This document shows, piece by piece, positions 23,251 to 34,138 of a DNA stretch of 64,000 bases. Origin of the DNA: Endomychus coccineus (lineage: Eukaryota; Arthropoda; Insecta; Coleoptera; Endomychidae); assembly GCA_958510875.1 (NCBI GenBank), contig OY294067.1:101538010-101602009 (forward strand), written 5' to 3'. Positions within the stretch are counted from its first letter, which is position 1; the number at the start of each line of letters is the position of its first letter. The notes under the pieces were generated by a model. The model saw only the letters and a program-made list of their open reading frames with translations, was not told the DNA's origin and did not search any database. Position numbers and translations under genes: made by a program.

Positions 23251-23640
23251 GTGTGGGGATCAGCTCTTAACGACTGTGGACAGTTTGCCATAATCTGATC
23301 GGTGATCCCTTGGGGCACAGGAATTGAAACACTCACGTTACAAAAAGAATTGCACTTTACTGAACTCAGAGCTCGACCTCATAATGACTTAATGTCTTAC
23401 TCCACACAACTACAATACTTATAACAATGTTAATAATAATGATGTCGATACAGTGAATCCATAATCAATAAATATCCTAATCTTAATCATCTGTTCTAAT
23501 AATGATCCTAGTATATATATCAGCCTTTCACTATCTACCTTGGCTACAAGGTTCCGACCGACGCTCGTGCTTTCGGGGTCCCTTGTTGTATAGCTTATAC
23601 TAAACAATATGTTTATTTTATTACAAGGTAATCATAAAAC
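23250..23640. repeat. Foreign block between gag and protease
   Basis: About 390 bp of non-coding DNA breaks the gag zinc-knuckle region. It starts near TGTGGGGATC and ends near TTTATTTTATTACA, which resembles a solo LTR of another element, but I could not find a duplicated flank. Recorded as an unexplained insertion. Confidence 0.3.
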
Positions 23641-23849
23641 CAAACATATTGTATTTAGTAATAGAAATAATGTATTCGCTAATTGACGGATTTCAAGTAA
23701 TCTCATATAGGGATGGAAGATTCCTATACTACAAACGCAATAAAAAGTCATACTAGTAAAGTTTGTAGGAGTGAGGAGAAGAATAAAGAAAAAGGACCGC
23801 ATCAACTCGAAGAAAATGAGGTTAAAGAGGAACCATGAGAGATAGGATT

Positions 23850-24093
23850 TTTAGGTAAACTGTAAGTTAATAAAGACGATCCTGTGAAACTGAAGTGTGA
23901 AGTGGAAGGTAAAGATACAGAAACAGAAATTGAGTCGGGTGGATGTAAGTCAGTTATGCATATGGATGCTTTCAAATTGTTAAGCTCAAAGTCCGAATTG
24001 GAGCCAGTCAAATTCAATTCAAGAGTCGTAACAGGTCAGCCTATAAACATTGTTGAACAGGTAAATGTAAAGGTGAGATTCAAGTCTAAGTAG
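23850..24093 (+). pseudogene. Gypsy aspartic protease remnant
   Basis: The frame reads D-D-P-V-K-L-K-C-E-V-E-G-K and then T-E-I-E-S-G-G-C-K-S-V-M, where a retroviral-type protease would have D-T-G or D-S-G: Asp is replaced by Glu. The reading continues to V-K-V-R-F-K-S-K and a stop. It is therefore inactive on sequence grounds. Confidence 0.7.
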
Positions 24094-24339
24094 GTACTAT
24101 ACATTACCATTAGTAGTGTTGAAAAGTGAAAATAAGTTTTGTCCATTATGAGGGAGAAATTGGCTATCAGTTCTGAATCCTAAGTGGCAGTCATTCAAGT
24201 CAATGCTCAAAAGTGGGTCAGTCAACTAGTAATAAAATAAAAGCGGTTATTAATATAGGTCAGGAATTAGAAAAGCAATTAAAGTCTGGATTCTAAGAAG
24301 TATTTAGAACAGATGGTAGATCAAGTATCAATAATTTTA

Positions 24340-25113
24340 CTGCTGAAATTAAGCTAAAACAGAATGTTACAACTGTATTTCATAGAGCCTGTAATATGGC
24401 GTACGCTCCAAAGCCTAAAGTAGAAGAAGAATTGAATCAGTTTGTCAAAGATGGCATTCTAGAGAAAGTAATACCTAGTGAATTGGCTGGTCCTATAGTA
24501 TTAGAATCTGGGTAGATTTCAAAAAGACAGTAAACCAAGTTATAGAACCAGATCATTGTAGGTATGTTATCTTCACCAAAAAATGTATTTGCAACTTTTA
24601 GTAAAAAAGTTATTTTGCAGTGATAAATTTGAAAGGGGCGTACCAACAATTTAAAATAGGGTCGGCGTCAAAAGAGTTACTTACTATTAACACACATTTA
24701 GGTCTGTATCGATTGAATCGATTAACTTACGGAATTAGTTCAGCACCAGTTATTTTCCAAACACTATTGAAAACTATTTTAGCAGGCACTCCTGGAACCA
24801 GTTGTTACCTGAATGATATATTAGAGTCAGGTACTACTTTGGAAGAGTGTCACAACAATGTAATATAGGTAATGTCACGTCTAAATAAATATAACATAAA
24901 AGTAAATGAGACAAAATGTCAGTCTTACAAAATAATGCTAGAATTCCTAGGGTATGGAATAGATATGAAGGGTATTCATCCCTTAAGTGATAAAATAGAT
25001 GCAATTGTAAACTGTCCTCCTGAAAATATGTCACAATTAAAATCAGACTTGGGGTTATTGAACTACTATGGTTATTTCATACCAACGCTCTATAGCAAAA
25101 TTGAGCCTTCATA
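24340..25113 (+). pseudogene. Gypsy reverse transcriptase, 5' part
   Basis: Plus-strand pieces read A-P-K-P-K-V-E-E-E-L (linker), G-I-L-E-K-V-I-P-S-E (block 1), V-I-N-L-K-G-A-Y-Q-Q-F (motif A with the usual Asp changed to Asn), L-T-Y-G-I-S-S-A-P-V-I-F-Q and C-Y-L-N-D-I-L. The last is the catalytic box, Y-L-D-D mutated to Y-L-N-D. The 24872-25113 frame continues with F-L-G-Y-G-I-D-M-K-G-I. The reading is cut at 25114 by the inserted element. Confidence 0.85.
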
Positions 25114-26059
25114 CCGAGATATCAAAAATTATCTTGGTCAAGGGTGGTTGTGGAATCTAAAACATGTGTCTCACTTTACGTTTGAAATAATTATGTCATA
25201 ATTGATTTGAAGTTTCTAAAAGTGCGAAATTTCGCAATTTTATACGAATATTGTAACACTCAGAAGTCTTTAGAGCTTTGGACTCCGGGATTTTCTCGTG
25301 ACCTATCGAAATAAGAAGGTTCGAATTATCTAAAAACATAATTGCATGAACGCCAGACGTCCTATGTAATTAGCTACAAACGAAATCATTTCAACATATG
25401 CCTCGAGGAGCTCCCTGCGCGTAAGTTAAAGTTTATACATTTCACCTCGATCTTGCCTCGTGCGACCGGCGCCAGTTGTAATAAAGTGTTTTTGGCTATG
25501 GGCCGCTAGCTTTTACCCGCTTCGTGTATATTTTAGTCGCGAGAAAATTCCCTTTGGTACGTCGCACGTTAGACGTGCGTAGCTGAGATCTGAGAATAGT
25601 TCAAACTGTTTTAATCAAATTTTCCTATTTGATGGACATTTATCGAGGAAAAAAGGGCCGTCGGGCACAGTCCGATACTAAATCTAACTACATGTAGCGA
25701 AAACGTCACGCGAAAAGTCGTCGTAAAGCCGTATTAGGTACAACCAATTTGCACCATTCTAACTCGCGTGCTACGGGCTTCTCACGTGAACGTCATTCGA
25801 TTTACGGAAAATTAACTGTTTCAAAACAGTTTTTGACCCGGGTTGTGGCTATCACGACCTCTGAAAAGGTTCAAAGTTCACATAATCATTTCATAATTTG
25901 TAGTTCATTACTGTTTTACAACTGAAATGAATAGGTATGAAATTTGTAGGTTATTGATGATGTCAGTGTGACAGTGACATAATTATTTCAAACGTGAAGT
26001 AAGACACACGTTTTACATTCCACAACCACCCTTGACCAAGATAATTTCTGATATCCCGG
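25114..26059. mobile_element. 946-bp TA-flanked non-autonomous element, copy 1
   Basis: It is flanked by TA on both sides (25112-25113, 26060-26061) and inserted in the gypsy RT. Its ends are inverted repeats of at least 80 bp: CCGAGATATCAAAAATTATC at the left and, read inwards, CCGGGATATCAGAAATTATC at the right, followed on both sides by TTGGTCAAGGGTGGTTGTG. A second copy of nearly the same length is at 62249-63191. The palindrome GCGAAATTTCGC lies at 25224-25235. The interior frame that is open in copy 2 has a stop here (at about 25686). The TA target suggests the Tc1/mariner supergroup or another TA-inserting group. Confidence 0.85.
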
Positions 26060-26199
26060 TATGATTTAGCAAAAATGTGTTGAATTTGCTTGGTCAAAAT
26101 TACAAGAAAATCATATTTATTATCCAATCAAATATTGATTTATTATTAATCTTTTCTATCGATTTATGTAACATGTGATGCAAGCCTTACGGGGTCGGT

Positions 26200-26689
26200 G
26201 CAATATTGAGTCACAAGTGGAGGGAAAATAAAAACTAATTCTGTATGCTTCCAGTACACTATCCAATACAGAAGTGAAATATAATAAGATTGAAAGAGGA
26301 ACCTTAGCTTTTATATTCGGCATCAAGAAGTTCCATAATTATATTTTTGTTAGACGTTTCAGTGTTTCACACTAATAAGTGATCATCAACATCTACAATA
26401 TATTTTTGGAAGTAAGAAAGGTATTCCAGTAGCTTCTGTTTCACGTTTGCAGAGATGGGCTATCAATTTGTCTGGTTATAACTATAATTTAGAATATAAA
26501 AGATGCGGTTTGATGGGTAATGCCGATGCTCTGTCAAGACTTCCAATTAGAGGTGGAACTAACGTGAACGAAAATGAATATCCTTTCAGTATCGCAGAAA
26601 CGGTGCCTATAAATTATAAAGAAATCGCGTCAGTTACAACAAATGACGTTATCTTATCGAAGGTTATAGAGTTAACTCAAAAAGGGTGA
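26200..26689 (+). pseudogene. Gypsy RNase H remnant
   Basis: After the inserted element, the frame ending at 26689 reads V-S-R-L-Q-R-W-A-I-N-L-S-G-Y-N-Y-N-L-E-Y and G-N-A-D-A-L-S-R-L-P, the well-conserved end of the gypsy RNase H region. Upstream parts are in other frames. Confidence 0.85.
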
Positions 26690-26739
26690 TCGAAATTCGT
26701 GACGGATATACTAACTATAAGCCTTAGTGGGAGAAAAGC

Positions 26740-27660
26740 ATGAGTTATCTTTTGAACAGAATTGTCTACTTTGGGGTAATAGAGTAGTTGTACCTCAGAT
26801 CATAAGGAAATTAGTTTTATCGTTATTTCTTGAACAGCACATGGGAATTGTGAGAACAAATATGTTGGTGAGATCGTATTGTTGGTGACTCTCCATTAAT
26901 TTAGAAATAGAAGAATTAATAAGCATTTGTGAAAATTTTCAGGTTAATCAGAATAAGAATAATCATGGACAATTATTGACTTGGCCGAAGGCAGCCAATA
27001 ATTCTCAAAGAGTCCATATAGATTTCTTTCATGAGTCGTCTTTCATTCTACTGATATTAGTTGACAGTAAGTCTAAATGGATAGATGTGATGCATATGAG
27101 TAACGGTACTAGTACGAGAGAGACTATAAATGAATTGAAAGAAATATTTCCATATTTGGTCTACCCGTAGAAATAGTAAGTGATGATGAACCACCGTTTA
27201 CCGCTGCGAAATTCGTGATATTTTGTCAATCTAATGCATTGAACCAGTTTATTACCTGTAAAGCTGTAAAAACTGTCAAAAGAGCACTGGAAAAAGGGTT
27301 ATTCCAAGATATGTCGGAAACTGTATTATTATCTAGATTACACAACTTCTTATCCAACTATCGTAATACTCCATATACTAGCACAGGACTGTGTCCATCT
27401 TAGCATTTGTTTAAAATGAAACCTAAAACAAGGTTTCACCCTCTAAAGCCACCATTTCAAGGTTCAAAACTTGCATTGCCAAGTAAGTATGATTATCGCA
27501 GGTTAAGTAGATTGTATTCAGTAAATTAAACAGTATACGTTGAATAGGTAAATCCTAAAGAGCAAGGCCGAAATTGGTGCCTAGGAAAAGTAGTAAAAGT
27601 GTTGAGCCCTATACATATCTAGTAACTGTCAACGAGCATGTGAGGTTTTTTCATTCTGAT
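26740..27660 (+). pseudogene. Gypsy integrase remnant
   Basis: Fragments in different frames read V-H-I-D-F-F-H (first catalytic Asp context), L-I-L-V-D-S-K-S-K-W-I-D-V, and L-H-N-F-L-S-N-Y-R-N-T-P-Y-T-S-T-G-L-C-P-S (conserved tail of the catalytic core). The intervening second Asp block (V-S-D-D-E-P-P-F, where N-G-P is usual) is altered. No continuous frame remains. Confidence 0.8.
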
Positions 27661-27863
27661 ATGATCAGGGAAGCAATGTTAAGATGAATTCCTAACCAGG
27701 TAGTGATTCCAAATAATGTTTACTTACTTAGGGACGAAACGATTAACACCCAATCAGTGAGTGACCTAAATAAAGACATTACAGATACTTCAAGCGTGGG
27801 TACTAAAGGAAAATTTGCTACAATTGTTAGTTTAAATTTGTAAGTAAGTAGTTGTCTTTTGTT

Positions 27864-27878
27864 AAGAAAGAAAGAAAA
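27864..27878 (+). other. Gypsy polypurine tract
   Basis: AAGAAAGAAAGAAAA directly precedes the 3' LTR, the place and composition expected of the primer for plus-strand synthesis. Confidence 0.7.
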
Positions 27879-28035
27879 TGTTATGTTTTGTCGAAGCGAC
27901 AACACTGGGGGGGGGGGGGGGGGGCACTAGAAAATGTATGTCAGACGGGATACCTGTGTAGCAGGGGAGTCAGTTAATAAAGTGTTTGATACTTCCCGCT
28001 GTTTCATTGCAACACTCTCACGCGGATACATAACA
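27879..28035 (+). repeat. Gypsy 3' LTR
   Basis: 157 bp, partner of 22308-22461. It contains a run of 18 G at 27907-27924, most likely a slippage expansion. Confidence 0.92.
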
Positions 28036-28257
28036 ACTTGTTGAATATGGATGTAATTTCAAACAATAGTTTTATATTCAATTCACGATCTTCGGCAATT
28101 GGTAATTCCTATTATTGTTCTTCATTTCCTGTTCGAAGTGAAGGGAAATCATTGTCTAAAGTTGGATGTGTCCCTAGATGGAATTACCTAGGTTTTTAAT
28201 GATGAAACGGGAGATGGAGGTTACGTTACAATAAGTGCTACACTCAAATACAGGTCT

Positions 28258-28540
28258 CACCATTTCTCAAGAAAGTTTATCACTCTTGAAACATTGTAAT
28301 GACAAATATCTAGGTAACTTAGGAGGAATGGAAATGTTTAAGTGAGGAAGCAATTTAATGAATTCAGATTTATCTCCAGCTGATGATAATTCCTTATATA
28401 CCCAAATAATTACAGATAGTATTTTGAACAGGCACTCTTTTTTTTCTAATTTAGTTCACTCTCATGATGGGTAATTGTTAGCTGAAAGGGCCTCAGTACT
28501 TGAACAGTATTTAAGTGGATAAGGATGATTGCTTCTTATG
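28258..28540 (+). repeat. Dispersed MITE-like repeat, copy 4
   Basis: A long copy starting CACCATTTCTCAAGAAAGTT and running through TTTATCTCCAGCTGATGATA, TTAGTTCACTCTCATGATGG, GGGCCTCAGTACTTGAACAG and TGGATAAGGATGATTGCTTC. The block order is the same as in the copy at 63687-63965, which shares the CACCATTTCTCAAGAAAGTT start and so shows that the full unit is about 280 bp. Confidence 0.7.
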
Positions 28541-28988
28541 TATAGTACATATTTGCAAGTTACTGGTTCAAGTAACTAATCAATTTACTATACCAATGTA
28601 AAAGTAGCTTTCATTTTGAACTCATTTTAAATGTACGTGAATAATCGAACTATGACGATCTATAATTCTTTTCAAATAATTTCATTACAATTTATTTTCC
28701 ATTCCATTCATTGTGGTATTTAAGTCAATGTTATATTTAATTTACTCATATCAGCACTTTGGAGCTCTCACTCGTGTCTTTGAATCCATACTAAAATCGG
28801 TTTGCAGAATTGATCTGCTTATTCTTTCTTTATTAGATGTTGAGTACTCCGCTGTTCGATGAATGTGAATATTAACTGCTTGTATGTGAATTATATATGA
28901 TCTGTTTAACTCATCAATTAACAGATGTAAACTTTCTTGAATGATCGAGAGGACAAGTATGAACCTTTGATTCGTTATGTTTTAATAT
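28541..28988. other. No gene seen
   Basis: Short AT-rich spacer between a MITE copy and a DUF4817-type transposon. Confidence 0.5.
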
Positions 28989-28990
28989 AC

Positions 28991-31146
28991 AAAGTGTTCC
29001 ATCTCAGACAAGCCATCCCGTATATTTCTTATCCCATAGTGAGTGGAAAAATCTCCCGAAACACGTCGAATGATTTTATTTGAGGGACATCTTTTGAAGC
29101 ATATTTGAGGCTTGAACGAGCAACCCCCTAATGGGAGGCGCTTCGACCCCTCAAAATTGAATAGAGAAGAGGGGTTGAGTGATACGTCATTTGAAAGGTC
29201 TTGGAAGCCTCTTTACAACGGTGTATGAAAAACGTAAATTTGATAAGCCGTTTTTGCCAAAAATTGATTTTGTTGCTCGAATGCGCCACCTTGAATATTT
29301 TGGTTATTTGTACAATGTACAAGCTCATTTTTATTAAGCCTTTTTTACAAACTTGAACGATCTACAAAAAAAAAATTGAATTGTGTTGTCATGCTTACAA
29401 TGAAAAAAATTAAATCTGCGTGTTTAAATCAAATGTTCAAATTGTCCTCCATTGACTTCCATACAATAATACAATCTTGACTGAAAACCGTCTCTAACAT
29501 GGTTCAGCATAATTGGAGTTATTTGACGACACTCGTTTACAATTCGTTGGCGTAGTTCGTTCAAATTTTCAGGCTGAGTCACAAAAATCTTGGACTTAAG
29601 TAGTCCTAGGTCCAGAAGGCTCAGGTCAAGAGATCGGGCAGGCCACTCCATAGGACCTCTCCTTCCAATCCAACGACCGGGGTATTGCAATTTGAGGTAT
29701 TGGCGAACTGGTGCGGCGTAGTGAAGAGGAGCTCCGTCTTGTTGGAAGTGCAATTGTTGTTCAAGTAGTAGAGGATCGTTTTCTAATTGTTCAGGTATTA
29801 ACGGGTCAATCGCATTTTCCAACATTTCAATATAAATTTTGCCAATTAAATGACCAGGAATAAACAGAGGTCCAATTAGGTGGGCTCCCAAAATTCCTAC
29901 CCAAACGTTTAGCTTCTCCCGATGTTGAGTGTGAGCTTCTCGAAATACATGAGGATTTGTATCGCTCCAAATTCTACAGTTATGCCGGTTAACCTCTCCA
30001 TTAAGTAAAAAAGTGCATTCGTCAGAAAACCAAACGTTGTACAAGAAATTTTGATTATTGTTGATACGCTCGACCATAATTTCGCAAAACTCTTGCCTTC
30101 AATCCCAATCATTATCGTTTAATTTCTGAATTAATTTAATTTTGTACGGATGGAACTTGTGTCTATGTAAAATTCTGAAAACGTTAGATTGTCTAATACC
30201 GGAAGCTGCAGAAAGTTATCGTACAGATTGCGTGTTTGGCATAAGTTGGACATGTCCCAATACCGCCACAGCTGCTCCTTCATCATAAACAATTCTAATG
30301 GGTGCCCTCTTTTTATCCATTACTGAACCCGTCTCCACAAATTTTGAAATCAATTCCATTACGTACTTATGGCGAAAGCTACGTCCAGGATGATTTTTGT
30401 TAAATATCCTTGCAGCCGCTCGGGCATAATTTTGATTTTGGTAATGAAGGCTAACCAGCTCAACACGTTCTTTCAATGTGTACACCATATTTTTTGAAAT
30501 TTTAAACAAATCAGCAAAGTAGCAACTCAACAGATTGATTAAAATCATGAAATGATCGAAGAAACGTTAAAACCAGATAAACAGCTTCTAAGAACAAAAA
30601 ATGAAGGCAACATAAGGAAATGTTTAGCTGTTTTTTTATTTATTAGTTTGAGAGAATGTATTATTGTATGGAAGTCAATGGAGGACAATTTGAACATTTG
30701 ATTTAAACACGCAGATTTAATTTTTTTCATTGTAAGCATGAAAACACAATTCAATTTTTTTACGAATGTGATTTTTGAAGATTGCTTAAGTTTGTAAAAA
30801 GCCTTAATAAAAATGAGATTGTACATTGTACAAATAACCAAAATAATCGAGGTGGCGCATTCGAGCAACAAAATTAATTTTTGGCGAAAACGGTTCATCA
30901 AATTTACGTTTTTCATACACCAATGTAAAGAGGCTTCCAAGACCTTTCAAATGACGTATCACTCAACTCCTCTCCCACATTCTATTTTGAGGGGTTGAAA
31001 CGCCCCCTATTAGGGAGTTGCTCGTTTATGCCTCAAATGTACGTCAAAAGATGTCCCCCAAACAAAATCATTCGACGTGTTTCGGGAGATTTTCCCACTC
31101 ACTATGAGATATATACGGGGTGGCTCGTCTGAGATGGAACACCTTG
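28991..31146 (-). mobile_element. DUF4817-type Tc1/mariner transposon with about 490-bp inverted repeats (element A)
   Basis: Flanked by TA (28989-28990 and 31147-31148). The left end is CAAAGTGTTCCATCTCAGAC and the right end, read inwards, is CAAGGTGTTCCATCTCAGAC. The inverted similarity does not stop at the ends: about 28991-29475 matches 30655-31146 in reverse, so each arm is close to 490 bp. The left arm contains the last codons and stop of the transposase gene, and the right arm carries an inverted copy of the same codons. The transposase reads on the minus strand between the arms. Confidence 0.85.
29424..30488 (-). pseudogene. DUF4817-type transposase, two in-frame stops (element A)
   Basis: The reading starts at M-V-Y-T-L-K-E-R-V-E-L (30488) and keeps one frame for about 354 codons, interrupted only by stops near 30213 and 30097. 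The N-terminus is the DUF4817 helix-turn-helix (Y-A-R-A-A-A-R-I-F-N-K-N-H-P-G-R). The catalytic half has S-D-E-C-T-F-L-L-N-G, Q-Q-D-G-A-P-L-H-Y and W-P-A-R-S-L-D-L-S-L-L-D. The spacing between the second and third Asp is 36 residues. The usual S-P-D-L-x-P-L-D-F-x-L-W-G is altered to S-L-D-L-S-L-L-D-L-G-L-L-K. It ends with N-G-G-Q-F-E-H-L-I. Confidence 0.85.
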
Positions 31147-31161
31147 TATAGTGTAAACTGT

Positions 31162-31323
31162 AAATAAAACAACTGTTGAAAGTTCGATTTTCACAAGTTT
31201 ATTGAGAATGTGACTATAGTTTCGCTACCACCGTACCTCCTTCAAACGTAATACAGAGTACTAGTACTTTGAAACTATAGTCACATTCTTAATAAATCGA
31301 ACTTGTAATAGTTGTTTTATTTA
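31162..31323. repeat. Perfect-looking foldback next to element A
   Basis: AATAAAACAACTGTTGAAAG ... GAATGTGACTATAGTTTC (31162-31223) faces GAAACTATAGTCACATTC ... GTTGTTTTATT (31271-31323). The arms of about 55-60 bp surround a 47-base loop holding ACCACCGTACC. It is non-coding and may be a small TIR element of its own. Confidence 0.55.
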
Positions 31324-31329
31324 AAGTTG

Positions 31330-32035
31330 ATAATGGATTTTCATCACGTAATGGCTGATTTTATTCAATATAGTGTAAACTCAAATATCAACAAGCATAA
31401 TTGTGTAGAAGGGACAAAGTTTCATTCAATCTATTAAATAGACCGTTTGTCATCAATAAAAAGTTGTATGAGGAAATGATGCAACTATTTGATTCAAATA
31501 GAGCAGCATTTTATTCTATTGAACTTTGTTCAAACTGGAAAATCGAGATCCAACTTTTTCCATTACTTTCAATTGCCATCGGCGTTACATTAGACCCTTG
31601 ACTTAATGGGTTGGTCCTTCAACTGCTAACAAACTCAAGCAATGCATATAACAACCGGATGCGAATGCAATGTACGCAACACATATGACATTGTGAAAGA
31701 ATTGTTCTCGAACATTGCGACATCATATCTCTTTATCAGTAAGTTGTTTTTTGGAATCCATTTTACTTGATAATGATGGTAATAATCAAGGGTACACAAA
31801 CCAACTTGGATGATGTTTTTAGCAGCGTTAATGTCACAATTCTATAACTTTGACAAATTTGACATTTTTCCAACATTCCGAACAATATTGAGTTGTCAAA
31901 TATTCATTCATATCTATGACGGTAGAGTATGGTAATGTCAGCTCCCCAAGTACTTATAATAATTTCGTCGTTATTTTTCAAGTTATAGAACAAAACAAAT
32001 TCATTCACTAATCTAGAGAATGTACTCAAACAAAT
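31330..32035. other. No supported gene
   Basis: A 66-codon plus-strand frame (31401-31601) has no recognisable motif. Nothing else stands out. Confidence 0.45.
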
Positions 32036-32039
32036 TTTA

Positions 32040-32290
32040 TTCAAAAAATGTATAACTCTATAAATAAGGAACAATCAGTCTTATCTACTGAAAGTACAGT
32101 TAAAGTACTCGAAGACCTTTAAGTTACCAAGTAATCATCATCTGGATGAGTTTATTCTGATATTGGCTACTTGGTAGATGTAAAGTCCTCAGATACTTTA
32201 TCAGTATTTCAAGTGGGTGAAGGTATTTTTTTCTTATTTAGAGCATTATAGTGGATTCACACTTTTATAGTTTACAGATTATATTTCTTT
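32040..32290. repeat. Dispersed MITE-like repeat, foldback copy 5
   Basis: The left half (CAGTCTTATCTACTGAAAGT ... GACCTTTAAGTTACCAAGTA ATCATCATC) and the right half (TATTGGCTACTTGGTAGATG ... AAAGTCCTCAGATACTTTAT ... GGGTGAAGGT) are reverse complements of each other in outline. The copy is thus two family ends facing each other, as in the shorter copy at 8128-8250. Confidence 0.6.
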
Positions 32291-33425
32291 TAAGATAACT
32301 CGAATGTGTATCTCCTTTCCCAGTGTTCCACCACTGGCTCACACGATATTCTTTGAACATTATAGGTATAGTATAGAAAAAAACCGTTGAAGGCCGGTAT
32401 TACCCCATACGCCATGAAGAGGCGAAATAGTGGCTGTAACGTTATTACCCTTTTGTGAACAGAATATACGACTTTCTTATTCCATATGTGCACCGGCCCA
32501 TTGTATACATATTATTCACGGCAGCTGAACTATATTATTTTTATAAAAATCTCCACAAATAAAGTGAACGTCTTCCGTGACTTCTTTCTATTCCTCATAG
32601 TTCGTAAAATTTTCTTCGATTTCTCCACGTCATGATTTTTATTTCCAGGACTTCCCGCTAAGTTTTCATGTTTCTCTACCAACGAGGCAATTCGGTTTTT
32701 CTTCATGGTCAACAATTCTTTGCCAAATACTCTACTATATTTACTGATGCTGCATTTGGAGAGCTCTGTATTTTTTGGGGTCGTCGTGAAAATTTCAGAA
32801 TGCTGGTTTCCTTCTCCATTCTGTTTTCGGCTGAACTGAATTGATCTTAGTCTTTAAATTTTCTGATACGTTGTGTTTACATTACCTTGCGTTTTCAACT
32901 GGCAATGAATTTTACAAAATCTAGCCAGCAAAATGCAGCACTTTTATCACTGGTTCTTCGCTAGATGATATAACACATTGGCATTAACATTAACAACAAA
33001 CATGGCGGAGGTAAATTAATAGCCATGAACTATAAAATAACTGACAAGTTGAAATATAAAGAATATGGTCGAACAGATTTTTGTTATTGTTATTGTAATA
33101 TAAGAAACCGTGAGATACTAATAAGTGGAGTTGATATACCATATCACTATTGGCATTTATGGACAATACACTCATGATGATTATATTTTTAAAAATTACA
33201 AGAATTCTGAATGCTGTTTGGATATTATAATGAAATTGATTTGGTTTGCTCAAATGATGACTTTGGTTTGAATGTGCAAACTCGCATGTGATTTTATTGC
33301 AGAACTCTCTTGGTTATTTCAATCTCCATCGAATAAATATTGTATGTAACAGTCGAAATATATTACACAAATCGATGAAAGATATCTTCGAACTAATGGA
33401 TTCAATATTAGTCATTAATTATATG
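32291..33425. other. No supported gene
   Basis: Only short frames on both strands (for example 87 codons, minus, 32990-33253), with no domain. Possibly single-copy intergenic DNA or old repeats. Confidence 0.45.
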
Positions 33426-33429
33426 TAAA

Positions 33430-34133
33430 TTCTCGGGAAATAGGTCACACCGACACATATGCTTATTATTTTCGTCTTTACTCACGTTTCGGTCTCACGA
33501 TCATCATCAGAAGACGAATCAATGTCTAAAACGGGATTTCTTAAAATTAATTGTATCATCACATAGCGTCAATCGCACCAATTTAAATTGAAAATGTTCA
33601 CGTCGCCGAAACGAACAGAAACACGAGTAATCAAAATTGTATGACATTAATGTTTTGAGTATATGATTCAAGAATCTACTGCTTAGCAATTTTCTTATAA
33701 AATTCGGAGTCATTTCAAACCACCGTATGAAATACGACTGAAACCAAGAAATGTAACGCTCAAGTATCCACTTTCGAACCAGATGTTGAAGACTTACGGG
33801 GTAATATGAAAAGGTTGTCAAACCTTATTAGTAATATTTCTATTTGAGCATTCTACCTAAAATATCATTTTAACATCATAAAGACGCATGTAGGATTTTG
33901 CAAGGGCTTTGATAAATTAAATTAGTATAAATCTGACTTAATGATTTAACATCTGCTCTATGATTTACAGACTTGGAGTCACGTTTTATGTGAATCATCT
34001 CCAGAATAAATCTTTTATAATAATTCTGTAGTTATAATTTCAACATGTTTGTAACCAAATTGTTGGTTATAATCAAAACAATGCTCAGCAAGGGCGGTGG
34101 AAATTTCTTTTTCAGTACTATACTTATGGCCAT
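33430..34133 (-). pseudogene. Penelope-like element, C-terminal end and 3' region (split copy, part 2)
   Basis: On the minus strand, 34133 downwards reads H-K-Y-S-T-E-K-E-I-S-T-A-L-A-E-H-C-F-D-Y-N-Q-Q-F-G-Y-K-H, the end of a PLE GIY-YIG domain. The same pattern follows the GIY-YIG start in the uninterrupted copy at 61060-61830. Downstream comes the untranslated 3' part with a hammerhead-like motif. The protein continues from 39764-40390, where the first half of this PLE lies. The two halves are separated by an inserted I/R1-like element and share the duplicated GGCCAT (34128-34133 and 39764-39769). Confidence 0.78.
33473..33516 (-). ncRNA. Hammerhead-ribozyme-like motif of a Penelope-like element
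   Basis: Read on the minus strand: CGTCTT, then CTGATGA, T, GATC-GTGA-GACC, GAAA, C-GTGA-G, TA, then AAGACG. The outer CGTCTT and AAGACG pair perfectly (stem I, 6 bp), GATC/GACC form stem II with one mismatch under a GTGA loop, and stem III is a single pair. CTGATGA and GAAA are the conserved core of hammerhead ribozymes, and PLEs are known to carry such motifs. One extra U lies between the core and stem II, compared with the textbook form. Activity is inferred, not shown. Confidence 0.65.
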
Positions 34134-34138
34134 CATCA

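Larger units (their letters stand above)
22308..28035 (+). mobile_element. Full-length Ty3/gypsy LTR retrotransposon, decayed
   Basis: Terminal direct repeats at 22308-22461 and 27879-28035 both start TGTTATGTTTTGT and end GCGGATACATAACA. The pentamer ACTTG is found immediately outside both ends (22303-22307 and 28036-28040), a perfect 5-bp target duplication. A primer-binding site follows the 5' LTR and a purine run precedes the 3' LTR. Gag, protease, RT, RNase H and integrase remnants follow in gypsy order on the plus strand. A 946-bp element sits inside the pol gene at 25114-26059. Confidence 0.95.

Noticed and set aside
27907..27924. Run of 18 G in the gypsy 3' LTR as a possible G-quadruplex regulator
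   Set aside because: The 5' LTR has only six G at this site, so slippage expansion in a decayed element is the simpler view.
30545..30940. 131-codon minus-strand ORF
   Set aside because: It reads across the right inverted arm of element A; the short transposase-like tail in the arm is an inverted copy of the gene end, not a gene.
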